Assembly (NCBI GenBank): GCA_035513175.1
Contig: DATKCN010000162.1
Location: 1 to 15,956, forward strand
Direction: 5' to 3'
Length of the DNA: 15,956 bases
From: DATKCN01 sp035513175
GTDB lineage: Bacteria; Chloroflexota; Chloroflexia; Thermomicrobiales; CFX8
Shown in pieces: positions 1 through 7,300 of this stretch. Position numbers and translations under genes: made by a program. The notes beneath the pieces were generated by a model. That model was not told the DNA's origin. It saw only the letters and a program-made list of their open reading frames with translations, and searched no databases. The stretch's first letter is position 1, and the number at the start of each line of letters is the position of its first letter.

Positions 1-1
1 G

Positions 2-346
2 GTTCCTGCCGAAGGAGCGCGTCACGCGAACGGCGCGCGCGGCATTGGTTCACTCATCGTCGCGGTTCGTGAGCTGGACGTGGCGACGGCCCGGTACACG
101 GGACTCCTGGGACGAGATTCATCGGCTGCTGGCGGCACGGCCAACGTCGAACACGCAAGGGGTGTGGGGTATTCGATCGGTTCGCACCGCGTTGAGGTTG
201 TCGCTCCAACCGAGGACGGGCCGATGCGGGACCTGTTGAATCGACGCGGAGACAGTGTTTACGAGCTGAGGCTCATATCGACGCAGGACGAGACGCTCGA
301 CCCTCGTCACGCGGCCAACGCACGTATCCGCCTCGTCACTGCCTAG
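2..346 (+). CDS. VOC/glyoxalase-like domain protein (C-terminal part, 5' end outside window)
   Basis: The frame is open from the first bases of the window and ends at TAG 344-346, giving about 114 residues of a C-terminus. It begins around HANGARGIGSLIVAVREL and continues through ARYTGLLG, then GVGYSIGSHRVEVVAPTEDG and RRGDSVYELRL. This order (His-Xaa-Asn-Gly-Ala-Arg, a strand, the 'Y..LLG' helix, then a strand of the 'G.HRVELLAP..DG' type and a 'RG.GVY.L.L' strand) is typical of the second module of the glyoxalase-like VOC superfamily (Glyoxalase_3 type). VOC proteins are metal-dependent lyases, dioxygenases or binding proteins; which activity applies here cannot be told from this half. The next gene starts 57 bp downstream on the same strand. 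Confidence 0.65.
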   Translation, partial: VPAEGARHANGARGIGSLIVAVRELDVATARYTGLLGRDSSAAGGTANVEHARGVGYSIGSHRVEVVAPTEDGPMRDLLNRRGDSVYELRLISTQDETLDPRHAANARIRLVTA

Positions 347-403
347 CGCGGTGGCCGTCACGTACAATGATCGCGCGGGCATCATTCTGGGAGGGACGGG
401 GGC

Positions 404-1732
404 ATGCCGGTCAAGGATGCGGTTCTCGAGGCCGCTTTTAACGCGATCGCCAGCGAGCGTGACGAGATAACCCGAGTCTGTCGCGCGATTCACGACGATC
501 CGGAACCCGCGCTCGGAGAACACCGCGCGGTCGAGCGGCTGACGACGTTTCTGGAGGGACATGGGTTCAATGTCGAGCGGGGAATCGCGGGGTTGCCGAC
601 GGCTTTTCAGGCGCGGTTTGACCATCTAGACCCAGAATTCATGCGCAAAGGCGCCCGTCACGGACACATTGGGCTGATCGCGGAGTACGACGCGGACGCG
701 GATGTCGGGCATGCGCACGGGCATCCGCTCGGCGCTGCCGCGGCGCTCGCGACGGCGGTGGGACTGAAGGCGGCGCTTGCCATGGAGCATGGTTCAGTCA
801 GCGTCATCGGCTGCCCAGGAACGGCGGTCGGAGCGAAGCTGAAGATGGCGCGGGCGGGCGTGTTCTCCCCACTCGACGCCGCGATCGGCGCTCACCCCGC
901 CCCGCCGGGCGAGGGTTTCTTCTACACGATCGACAGCTCCGGGAACACGATCGGCTGTGCTGAGGCAGCCGTCGGTTACGTGGGTGATGGCGACTGCGCC
1001 GCGGCCGTGGCTTCGATGCGCGAGTCATTCAGTGCGGAGCCGCCAGCCATAAGGCAGGGCGAATCGATCGCAATCGTGAATGACACGACCGATCTGCTGG
1101 TCTTCAGCGTGCGGGCAGCATCGCGTCTTCGCATCGTTGAGTTGCTGGTTGCTCTGAAGGAACTGGCACAGAGCGCCGCGGAGGGAACCCCGCTGGAAAC
1201 CGATTTCGTCGTCGACAACGTCTATGACGACATGATCGTCAGCCGGGTTATCGCGCGGCGAATGAACACCTACGCGTTCAACCTCGGCTTTCGCACCGAT
1301 AAGAGTTACAAGATGCCTCTCGGTGAGCCGACCGATTGGGGCAATGTTTCCTATGAGACGCCAACGTTCCAGGCGTTCTATCCGATCACGAGTGAGCCCG
1401 AAGATATCGCCTGGGGCCAAGCGAGCTTTGCCGAAGCGGCGCGCAGCGACGCCGCGTACGACAACACGTTTCGGGTCGCAGAGAGCATGGCGTTCGTGTC
1501 GATGGACATCGTGCGAGACCTCGACTTTCGGGCGATTGCCGACAATCAGCTCGTCAGGGCGCTGGCACAACGTGGCGAGATCCGGCCACACCGGCGCTGG
1601 ACGGGATTACATCCGGTGCGGCCGAAGGAGTCGTCGAACGGCGCGCAGAAGGGACCGAAGCTCAAGGATTTCAAGATCGTGCGCCAAACGGGCGAGGATG
1701 CCAGCGACGAGCAGGACTCGCCAGGAGCGTGA
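404..1732 (+). CDS. M20-family amidohydrolase/peptidase homologue, probably catalytically inactive
   Basis: The 442-residue protein has the fold signature of M20D amidohydrolases (AbgB and IAA-amino acid hydrolase type): AIHDDPEPALGEH (28-40), the strand HIGLIAEYDAD (88-98), GHAHGHPLGAAAALATAVG (102-120), an MARAGVFSPLDAAIGAHP segment (148-165), and TDWGNVSYETPTFQAFYPI (310-328). Key residues differ from the family. The usual GHACGH is GHAHGH (metal Cys to His105). The usual PAEEGGG is PGTAVGA, so catalytic base and ligand Glu-Glu are Thr140-Ala141. There is no His at all between residues 164 and 396, so the final ligand His near 335-345 is missing. The length is near normal and the reading frame is clean, which argues for a maintained protein rather than decay. 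ATG 404 follows GGGAGG at 389-394. A possible -10, TACAAT, lies at 363-368. The tail from about 400 is a charged, low-complexity extension. Substrate unknown. Confidence 0.8.
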   Translation: MPVKDAVLEAAFNAIASERDEITRVCRAIHDDPEPALGEHRAVERLTTFLEGHGFNVERGIAGLPTAFQARFDHLDPEFMRKGARHGHIGLIAEYDADADVGHAHGHPLGAAAALATAVGLKAALAMEHGSVSVIGCPGTAVGAKLKMARAGVFSPLDAAIGAHPAPPGEGFFYTIDSSGNTIGCAEAAVGYVGDGDCAAAVASMRESFSAEPPAIRQGESIAIVNDTTDLLVFSVRAASRLRIVELLVALKELAQSAAEGTPLETDFVVDNVYDDMIVSRVIARRMNTYAFNLGFRTDKSYKMPLGEPTDWGNVSYETPTFQAFYPITSEPEDIAWGQASFAEAARSDAAYDNTFRVAESMAFVSMDIVRDLDFRAIADNQLVRALAQRGEIRPHRRWTGLHPVRPKESSNGAQKGPKLKDFKIVRQTGEDASDEQDSPGA

Positions 1733-1744
1733 GGCGCCGAAGCA

Positions 1745-1773
1745 TTGACGCCGCCAGTGCCGCAGACTAGAGT
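1745..1773 (+). promoter_or_regulatory. Sigma-70-like promoter of the aspS T-box leader
   Basis: A -35 element TTGACG (1745-1750) and a -10 element TAGAGT (1768-1773) are separated by exactly 17 bp. They sit just after the M20 homologue stops (1732). The expected transcript start near 1780 lies directly before the first T-box structures. This placement supports the motif, which by itself is only a 5/6 plus 4/6 match. Confidence 0.6.
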
Positions 1774-1779
1774 TACGCG

Positions 1780-2071
1780 CGACAGGTGAATAGACACGGG
1801 CGTTGATGGAGACGAGTAGCTCCCGAACCGGCCCCAGCGAGCCGCGCCATGGTGAAAGGCGGCGGCGCGGGCGGGCGGCGAAGACACTCCTGAGCCGTCG
1901 TCATGAACCCTCACGGACAGGGTGAGTGACGACCGACCAGCCCCCGTTAGCGGGCTCGGGCTCGCCACGATTCCCGTGGCAGCGCGAAAAGGCGGGCAGC
2001 GAGAGCTGTCGGCGAAGAAAGGTGGCACCACGACCGCACCCTCGTCCTTTCAGACGGGGGTGTTTGTGTTT
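1780..2071 (+). promoter_or_regulatory. T-box riboswitch, tRNA-Asp (GAC) specific, controlling aspS (and probably proS)
   Basis: The leader shows the T-box landmarks in order. Stem I has the GAGTA loop-E motif (1814-1818), the distal T-loop pair AGCGAGC (1836-1842) and GGTGAAAG (1851-1858), and a lower helix GGAG (1808-1811) with CTCC (1887-1890). The specifier loop reads GAA then GAC (1883-1885), an aspartate codon. Central hairpins follow: CTCA/TGAG (1910-1923), an AGCCC/GGGCT stem, and CCACG/CGTGG (1966-1980). The T-box bulge TGGCACC is at 2023-2029. The antiterminator would pair GAAAGG (2017-2022) with CCTTTC (2046-2051) and ACGA (2030-2033) with TCGT (2042-2045). The same 3' strand forms the terminator 2037-2062. 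In T-boxes the fourth base of TGGN pairs with the tRNA discriminator; here C fits G73 of tRNA-Asp. Inferred action: uncharged tRNA-Asp stabilises the antiterminator and allows read-through. Confidence 0.9.
2037..2071 (+). terminator. Rho-independent terminator of the aspS T-box
   Basis: A 10-bp stem (2037-2046 with 2053-2062, all paired, one G-T wobble) closes a six-base loop and is followed by TTTGTGTTT (2063-2071). Its 5' arm is the sequence needed for the antiterminator, so the two folds exclude each other. It is the off state of the riboswitch. Confidence 0.85.
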
Positions 2072-2111
2072 GCTCGCGAGCGCATGCCAGCTCGCGTGAA
2101 GGAGGCGCCAC

Positions 2112-3458
2112 ATGACTCGACTGTCGGCCTGGGAGCAGAGCACGTCAGGCAATGAAACCTGGGCGCGCGTGCTTGCGTCCGAGCTCGCGGATCACGCTGG
2201 ACGACAAGCAACCGTGGCTGGATGGCTGCTCAACCGGCGCGCACTCGGCGGTGTTGTCTTTCTGGTGTTGCGCGACAGGTCAGGGACGATGCAGGCGGTC
2301 ATAGATGACCCGTCTATCGCCGACGCTCTTGGCGGGCTACAGGTGGAGTCGGTGCTGCGAGTGTCCGGCGATGTCGTGAAGGAGCCCCGTGCACGCGGGG
2401 GCGCCGAGCTGCGCGCGCGGTCGATCGAGGTGCTCGCGGCGGTGCGCGAGACGCCTCCGTTCGAGATCAACAAGCCGGTGCTCAAGCCGTCGATCGATGT
2501 GTGGCTCGACCGCGCGGCGCTGGCGCTGCGGCACGAGCGCAAGCAAGCGGCGCTACGGGTGATGGCGCGGCTGGCAGCTGCATACCGCGCCGCGCTGGAG
2601 CGGCGCCAGTTCGTTGAAATCTTCACGCCGAAGATTGTTGGCGCGGCCACCGAAGGCGGGGCCAACGTTTTCCCGGTGAGGTACTTCGAACGTGACGCGT
2701 ACCTCGCCCAGTCCCCTCAGCTGTATAAGCAGATCATGGTCGGTGTGCATGAGCGGGTTTACGAAATCGGGCCGGTGTTCCGCGCCGAACCGCACGCGAC
2801 GACGCGGCACTTGAATGAGTACATCTCACTCGATCTCGAATTCGGCTTCATCGAGAATCACCGCGACGTGATGACATTGGTCGAGGGGGTGTTGCGCGAA
2901 ATGATGGACGATATCCGCGCGCAATGCTCGACCGAACTGGCGTTGTACGGGGTCAGCGCCCCGGTCGTGGATTCGACGCCGATCGTTTCGTTTCGCGAAG
3001 CACAGCAGATCATCCTCGACGAGTATGGCGAGGACTGCCGTCACGAGCCGGACCTTTCGCCGCAACACGAGCGCTGGCTGGGAGAGTGGGCAATGCGGGA
3101 GCACGGCAGCGACTTCCTGTGGGTAGAGGGCTATCCGACGGAGAAGCGGCCGTTCTATACGATGCCGGACCCTGGTGATCCGAGTGTAACGAATTCGTTC
3201 GACCTGTTGTTTCGTGGTCTGGAGCTGATCACCGGCGGTCAGCGTGAGCACCGCTACGAGCAACTGATCGAGGTCATGAAACGGCGGGAAATCAGCCGCG
3301 AGCCGTTCGAAGGGTATCTCGACGCGTTCAGGTTCGGAATGCCGCCGGAGGGCGGCTGCGCGGTGGGGCTGGAGCGCTTCGTGGCGCAGCTTGTCGGAGC
3401 GGCGAACGTGCGCGAGGTTACCGCGTTCCCGCGTGACATCTACCGTTTGACGCCGTAG
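2112..3458 (+). CDS. aspS: Aspartyl-tRNA synthetase, archaeal type (aspartate--tRNA(Asp/Asn) ligase)
   Basis: Class IIb synthetase of 448 residues. It has an N-terminal OB fold for the anticodon (about 30-110, with AGWLLNRRALGGVVFLVLRD) and then the catalytic core: motif 1 region FVEIFTPKIVGAATEGGANV (167-186), motif 2 FRAEPHATTRHLNEY (223-237), ITGGQREHRYEQL (373-385) and motif 3 GCAVGLERFVAQL (415-427). GGQREHRYEQL is the AspRS form; AsnRS has GGSQRE. The length and the absence of the roughly 100-residue GAD insertion mark the archaeal type; the bacterial enzyme is about 590 residues. Such bacterial copies are usually non-discriminating and make Asp-tRNA(Asn) for GatCAB. At the OB-fold position that is His or Trp in characterised archaeal enzymes, this protein seems to have Leu40. 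The ATG is chosen because AAGGAGG lies at 2099-2105. An Asp-specific T-box precedes it; proS follows after 48 nt. Confidence 0.93.
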   Translation: MTRLSAWEQSTSGNETWARVLASELADHAGRQATVAGWLLNRRALGGVVFLVLRDRSGTMQAVIDDPSIADALGGLQVESVLRVSGDVVKEPRARGGAELRARSIEVLAAVRETPPFEINKPVLKPSIDVWLDRAALALRHERKQAALRVMARLAAAYRAALERRQFVEIFTPKIVGAATEGGANVFPVRYFERDAYLAQSPQLYKQIMVGVHERVYEIGPVFRAEPHATTRHLNEYISLDLEFGFIENHRDVMTLVEGVLREMMDDIRAQCSTELALYGVSAPVVDSTPIVSFREAQQIILDEYGEDCRHEPDLSPQHERWLGEWAMREHGSDFLWVEGYPTEKRPFYTMPDPGDPSVTNSFDLLFRGLELITGGQREHRYEQLIEVMKRREISREPFEGYLDAFRFGMPPEGGCAVGLERFVAQLVGAANVREVTAFPRDIYRLTP

Positions 3459-3506
3459 CATCTCGGAGGACGGTAGAGTCCAATTCTCGGATGAAAGTGG
3501 TGGTTG

Positions 3507-5228
3507 ATGCGCTATAGCCAGCTATTCGGAAAGACGCTGCGTGACGCGCCAGCGGGCACGGAAACGACCAGCGCAGCGCTGCTTGCGCGGGCAGGATTTA
3601 CCCGCCAGCTCGGAGCCGGCATCCACTCGTATCTGCCGCTGGCGTGGCGCTCGATTCGCAAGATCGAGCAGATCATACGTGAGGAAATGGAGCACATCGG
3701 CTGCTACGAGCTATCGATGCCGGTAGTGCAGCCCGCCGACTTGTGGCAGGAATCGGGCAGATTGAGTGAGATCGGCGGCGAGCTCGCACGGTTCAAGGAC
3801 CGCTCCGGACGGGATATGGTTCTGGCGATGACGCACGAAGAGGTCGCGACCGACCTGGTACGCCGCGAGGTGCGCTCGTATCGCCAGCTGCCGGTGACCT
3901 TCTTTCAGATTCAGACCAAGTTCCGCGACGAGCCGCGGCCGAGGGCGGGGTTGATCCGCGGGCGCGAGTTCCTGATGAAGGACGCCTACTCGTTCCACGC
4001 GGACGAGGCCGACCTGGATCGCTTTTACGATGAGTGCAATGGGGCCTACAAGCAGGCATTTGAACGGTGCGACCTGCCGGTCATGGTGGTCGAAGCGGCG
4101 GCCGGAATCATGGGCGGCAGCGGATCGCATGAGTACATGCTGCTGGCGGCGGCCGGGGAGGACGTGCTGCTATTGTGCCCGAACGCCGATTACGCGGCGA
4201 ATCGGGAGGTCGCAACGACGACGCTCGATCTTGCGGTCGAGCGTCCCGCGCCGATCGAGGAGGTTGCAACCCCGGAGTCGCCGACAATTGAAGCCGTCGC
4301 GACCTATCTGGGTGTCGGAACCGATCGGACGCTGAAGGCCGTGTTCTACGACGTGGACGGCCGGCTGGTGTTCGTCGCGATCCGGGGGGATATTAAGGTC
4401 AACGAGCACAAGCTGATGACCCTGCTCGGCGCGAAGCGCCTGGCGCCGGCGGATGAGGCGCTGATTCGCGCATCGGGCGCGGCGCCGGGCTATGCGTCCC
4501 CCATTAACGTTCACGACGCGCTTGTCGTAGCTGACCTGTCGGCGCGCGCTCCGAACCTGGTCGCGGGCGCGAATCGGGAGGGTATTCACCTGCGCAACGT
4601 GAACCTCGGACGCGACTTCGCGCCGGACATCGTGGCCGACATCGCGATGGTCGAGGCCGGGGCGCCGTGCCCGCTGTGTGGTCTGCCGCTGGAGGAGACA
4701 CGCGGGATCGAGGTAGCGAACATCTTCAAGTTGGGGACGAAATACTCGGGACCGTTGAACGCGCGCTACCTGGACGACGGCGGAGTCGAGCATCCGATCC
4801 TGATGGGATCGTACGGCTTCGGCGTGTCACGCGCTCTGGCCGCCATCGCGGAGCACCACCACGACGAGCGAGGCTTGTGCTGGCCGGTGACGGTCGGGCC
4901 GTTCGTCGTGCATCTCGTGTCGCTGGGCGAGGCAGACGAGGTGCGCGAGGCGGCGAAGGGAGCTTACGAGCAATGGACCGACGCGGGTTTCGAGGTGCTC
5001 TACGATGACCGTGACGAATCGGCAGGGGTGAAATTCGCCGACGCCGACCTGATCGGCATACCGATCCGCGCGACGATCAGCGCGCGGTCACTGAAGGCGG
5101 GTGGCGTCGAACTGAAGCTGCGCCGGGACGATCAGGATGCTGCCCGCATCGTCCCGTTGGCTGACGCTCTCGGCGAGCTTGAGACTCTGCGCGGGGGGTT
5201 GCTCGCGAGGCGCCAGGCCATCTACTGA
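3507..5228 (+). CDS. proS: Prolyl-tRNA synthetase, bacterial type with editing domain
   Basis: 573 residues, about the size of E. coli ProRS (572). Motif 1 region is AGIHSYLPLAWRSIRKIEQI with the following helix (about 37-75). The TxE loop is THEE (109-112). Motif 2 runs FFQIQTKFRDEPRPRAGLIR (132-151) then GREFLMKDAYSFH. The inserted cis-editing (INS) domain spans about 224-405 and includes RGDIKVNEHKLMTLLGA, which clears Ala-tRNA(Pro). CPLCG (388-392) precedes GIEVANIFKLGTKYS. Motif 3 is GSYGFGVSRALAAIAE (434-449), followed by the anticodon-binding domain. ATG 3507 begins MRYSQLFGKTL; the TTG directly before it (3504) would add one residue and is less likely. The ribosome site is weak (GGTGG, 3499-3503). 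Only 48 nt separate it from aspS and no terminator is visible there, so it probably shares the T-box transcript. Confidence 0.95.
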   Translation: MRYSQLFGKTLRDAPAGTETTSAALLARAGFTRQLGAGIHSYLPLAWRSIRKIEQIIREEMEHIGCYELSMPVVQPADLWQESGRLSEIGGELARFKDRSGRDMVLAMTHEEVATDLVRREVRSYRQLPVTFFQIQTKFRDEPRPRAGLIRGREFLMKDAYSFHADEADLDRFYDECNGAYKQAFERCDLPVMVVEAAAGIMGGSGSHEYMLLAAAGEDVLLLCPNADYAANREVATTTLDLAVERPAPIEEVATPESPTIEAVATYLGVGTDRTLKAVFYDVDGRLVFVAIRGDIKVNEHKLMTLLGAKRLAPADEALIRASGAAPGYASPINVHDALVVADLSARAPNLVAGANREGIHLRNVNLGRDFAPDIVADIAMVEAGAPCPLCGLPLEETRGIEVANIFKLGTKYSGPLNARYLDDGGVEHPILMGSYGFGVSRALAAIAEHHHDERGLCWPVTVGPFVVHLVSLGEADEVREAAKGAYEQWTDAGFEVLYDDRDESAGVKFADADLIGIPIRATISARSLKAGGVELKLRRDDQDAARIVPLADALGELETLRGGLLARRQAIY

Positions 5229-5244
5229 GGGTGAGCAAGCGGAG

Positions 5245-5382
5245 CTATGACGGATGCTCGAAGTCGAACCACTCGTCGTCGAGCTCGCCATCATCGGTGG
5301 TGGAGCGGTAGATCATGAACAGGACGGCGCCGAGCACCAGCAGCGCGACGCCGAGAATCAGGCTGTTACGGGCCGAAGGCAT
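5245..5382 (-). CDS. Small single-pass membrane protein (45 aa), unknown function
   Basis: The product begins MPSARNSLILGVALLVLGAV. One membrane segment (about residues 7-28) is followed by a short hydrophilic tail rich in Asp and Glu (TTDDGELDDEWFDFEHPS), so N-in or N-out with an acidic C-terminus. ATG at 5382 is preferred over upstream starts because GAGAGAGG lies 5-12 nt upstream and the extra upstream residues look non-coding. The gene converges on proS with a 16-bp gap and has its own promoter-like element at 5449-5457. No family recognised. Confidence 0.6.
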   Translation of the reverse strand: MPSARNSLILGVALLVLGAVLFMIYRSTTDDGELDDEWFDFEHPS

Positions 5383-5448
5383 GCCAACACCTCTCTCTGT
5401 CGAAACGGGATGAACCGGCGTGGGCGCAGCCGGAGAACGACACACGAT

Positions 5449-5457
5449 AGTATAGCA
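5449..5457 (-). promoter_or_regulatory. Extended -10 promoter for the 45-aa membrane protein gene
   Basis: Read on the minus strand, the sequence is TGC followed by TATACT, an extended -10 (TGn plus a 5/6 match to TATAAT). No good -35 is seen at 16-18 bp, as is common for extended -10 promoters. It would place the transcript start about 60 nt before ATG 5382. Confidence 0.5.
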
Positions 5458-5529
5458 ACGGACTCAATCGTGGCTGGCGAACAAGGCCCCCGGCGGCCAA
5501 GCCGGACGCACTGACGGTGGACGAGGGAC

Positions 5530-6066
5530 GTGAATCAGCAGTTCTCGGGAGGACCGGAATCGGCGCGTGTCACACTCGCGCGCTGGTTACGACCCCGCGG
5601 CGGGCCGATCGTCGACGGCGCGCGGCTGGCGGTAATTAACACAGCGGGGCTGATCGCCGCGGTGCTCTGGGTGGCCGTGGTCACGATCGTGACACGGCTC
5701 ATCGATCGGTATGTTCCGGTTCCGATCGCGTTCACCGGCTTCATCGCCGCGTTGATCGCGGTCATGGTTGGAGCGGTCGTCTGGTATCGCTATGGCGCCG
5801 CGCATGGGGTGGCGGCGCGGGCGGGAGGAGCAGACCCGCGTCCAGACGTGTTCGGCGTGATCGCGGCGGGGCCGTTTATCGCGGTGGGCGTGGCGCTGCT
5901 CAGCTTTGGCCTGGTCGGGCTGTTCTTCGCGGCGATTACGTTCAGCGGATCGAGGTTCGGTGACGCGCTGCGCCAACTGGTCTTCGCGGCGCTGTTTCTT
6001 GGCGTGGGGGCCGCAAGCGTGGTGGTCGCGCGAGCCTCGTCGGGAGGATCAACCGGTGGAGCGTGA
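5530..6066 (+). CDS. Four-helix integral membrane protein, unknown function
   Basis: 178 residues from GTG 5530. A polar N-terminus with a PRGGPIVDG turn leads into hydrophobic stretches at about 34-57, 64-86, 108-138 and 148-168. A Gly/Ala-rich cytoplasmic or external loop (87-107) separates helices 2 and 3, and the C-terminus is a short Gly/Ser-rich tail. No catalytic motif is visible and I do not recognise the family. A GAGGG run at 5523-5527 may act as ribosome site. The 3' end overlaps the start of the acetyltransferase gene by 11 nt, so this is likely the first gene of a co-translated run (5530-7655). Confidence 0.75.
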   Translation: MNQQFSGGPESARVTLARWLRPRGGPIVDGARLAVINTAGLIAAVLWVAVVTIVTRLIDRYVPVPIAFTGFIAALIAVMVGAVVWYRYGAAHGVAARAGGADPRPDVFGVIAAGPFIAVGVALLSFGLVGLFFAAITFSGSRFGDALRQLVFAALFLGVGAASVVVARASSGGSTGGA

Positions 6067-6607
6067 GTTCGTGGTCCGCGTTCGGGCATTCGAATTGACA
6101 GATGTCGAGAGCATACAGCGCCTATACAGCGATCCATCGGTTGCCGCGATGACGTTGCAGGTTCCGTATCAGAGTCGGGAAGACATCGCGGCGCGATTCG
6201 CTCCTGATCCGAACATCAGGCGTCTGGTCGCTGAGGTCGACGGACACGTTGTCGGCGATGCTGGGCTCGAGCTGCACCAGAGGCGCCGCAGGCATGTTGG
6301 ATCGATCGGCATGGCGGTGCTTGAAGCGTTCCGGAGCAAGGGAGTCGGCTCCACGCTGCTGGCGGCGCTGCTAGACCTGGCCGACAACTGGCATGCGCTG
6401 TATCGTGTCGAGCTGGACGTGTATACGGACAACGCTCCCGCGATTCGGCTGTACGAGAAGTTCGGGTTTGAGATCGAGGGGTTGCACCAGGCTTATGCGG
6501 TACGCCAGGGCTCCTTCGTAGACGCGTACACGATGGCCCGGTTGCGGTTGCCGACGGGAGCTCGTGTTGATCGTCAGGAAACGGACACCGAGACTGGCGG
6601 TCACTGA
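6056..6607 (+). CDS. GNAT acetyltransferase, YhhY/AaaT-like
   Basis: 183 residues starting at GTG 6056 (VEREFVVRVRAFEL), chosen because GGAGGA lies at 6042-6047 and longer frames run through the previous gene. The protein matches the E. coli YhhY pattern along its length as I remember it: an early TLQVPYQS (33-40), LVAEVDGHVVGDAGLEL (57-73), HVGSIGMAVLEAFRSKGVGS (80-99) carrying the acetyl-CoA loop (motif A, RSKGVGSTLL), then VELDVYTDNAPAIRLYEKFG (118-137) and AYAVRQGSFVDAYTMARL (146-163). E. coli YhhY (AaaT) acetylates L-phenylalanine and L-methionine; the substrate here is inference. It overlaps the upstream membrane gene by 11 nt and rraA-like follows after 30 nt. Confidence 0.88.
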   Translation: MEREFVVRVRAFELTDVESIQRLYSDPSVAAMTLQVPYQSREDIAARFAPDPNIRRLVAEVDGHVVGDAGLELHQRRRRHVGSIGMAVLEAFRSKGVGSTLLAALLDLADNWHALYRVELDVYTDNAPAIRLYEKFGFEIEGLHQAYAVRQGSFVDAYTMARLRLPTGARVDRQETDTETGGH

Positions 6608-6637
6608 CAACTGAAACATGGCCGGAGAGGGTGAAGA

Positions 6638-7300
6638 ATGAACGAACACGAGCTAGGGGACCTGTGCGCTCGCTACGCGAAGGTGTACACCGGGGCGGTG
6701 GCGGACATCCTGGACAAGCGCGGATTGACCAGGCAGATTGTCGATGGGGCGATCCAGGGGCTGACGCTCGACTCGCGCGTGGCCGGTCCGGCCTTCACGT
6801 GCAAAGGCGCGGCGGCTACTGAGCTGGAGCCGGACGACTGGGATGCGCGCAAAGCATTCCTGGACAGCCTGACGCCCCACAGCGTGGCAGTGGTTGACAC
6901 CAGTGGGGACACGTCAGCGGCTCACTGGGGCGAGCTGATGAGCACCGCCGCGATGGGCAGGGGCTGCACGGGCGTCGTGCTTGATGGCGCGACGCGTGAC
7001 GTAACGCTCGTGCTCGAACTGGGATTCCCGGTCTTCGCGCGTTACCGATCGCCCGCGTCATCAATCCGGCGCTGGCGGATCAGTGGCTTCGACCATCCAG
7101 TGACAATTGGCGGAGTCGTCGTCAGGCCGGGTGACTTTGTGCTGGGAGATGCGGACGGCGTGGTCATCGTGCCGTCGGAGCTCGCTGTCGAGGTTCTCGA
7201 TCAGGTCGAGTCTCTGGCGTCGGCGGAGACGGACATGCGCCGCGAGCTGCGGGACGGCATCTTGTTCAGCGAGGCGTTCGATCGGCATCGGATTGGCTGA
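6638..7300 (+). CDS. RraA-family protein (HMG/CHA aldolase or oxaloacetate decarboxylase-like)
   Basis: 220 residues. The RraA core is clear: DSRVAGPAFT (45-54), HWGELMSTAAMGRGCTGVVL (96-115), DGATRD (116-121), LGFPVFAR (128-135), PVTIGGVVVRPGDFVLGDAD (154-173) and GVVIVP. Arg120 and Asp121 correspond to the conserved Arg-Asp pair that binds pyruvate enolate and divalent metal in the aldolase members, so catalysis is possible. In E. coli the name-giving member binds RNase E, but most environmental members are likely aldolases or decarboxylases; the two cannot be separated from sequence. ATG 6638 follows GGAGAGGG (6623-6630). It lies 30 nt after the acetyltransferase gene and overlaps the next gene by 8 nt. 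Confidence 0.88.
   Translation: MNEHELGDLCARYAKVYTGAVADILDKRGLTRQIVDGAIQGLTLDSRVAGPAFTCKGAAATELEPDDWDARKAFLDSLTPHSVAVVDTSGDTSAAHWGELMSTAAMGRGCTGVVLDGATRDVTLVLELGFPVFARYRSPASSIRRWRISGFDHPVTIGGVVVRPGDFVLGDADGVVIVPSELAVEVLDQVESLASAETDMRRELRDGILFSEAFDRHRIG

Noticed and set aside
1025..1591. Long minus-strand open frame (188 codons) inside the M20 homologue
   Set aside because: It mirrors the coding strand of a high-GC gene, has no domain-like pattern and lies wholly under a recognisable protein.
2826..3461. Minus-strand open frame of 211 codons under aspS
   Set aside because: The opposite strand encodes the clear synthetase core; the antisense product is Arg/His/Leu-rich without motifs.
3491..3506. 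ATG at 3491 as start of proS
   Set aside because: It is in a different frame and reaches a TAG after eight codons; ATG 3507 begins the ProRS homology.
4170..4793. Minus-strand open frame of 207 codons under proS
   Set aside because: It is antisense to the ProRS editing domain, with the Arg-rich composition typical of shadow frames.
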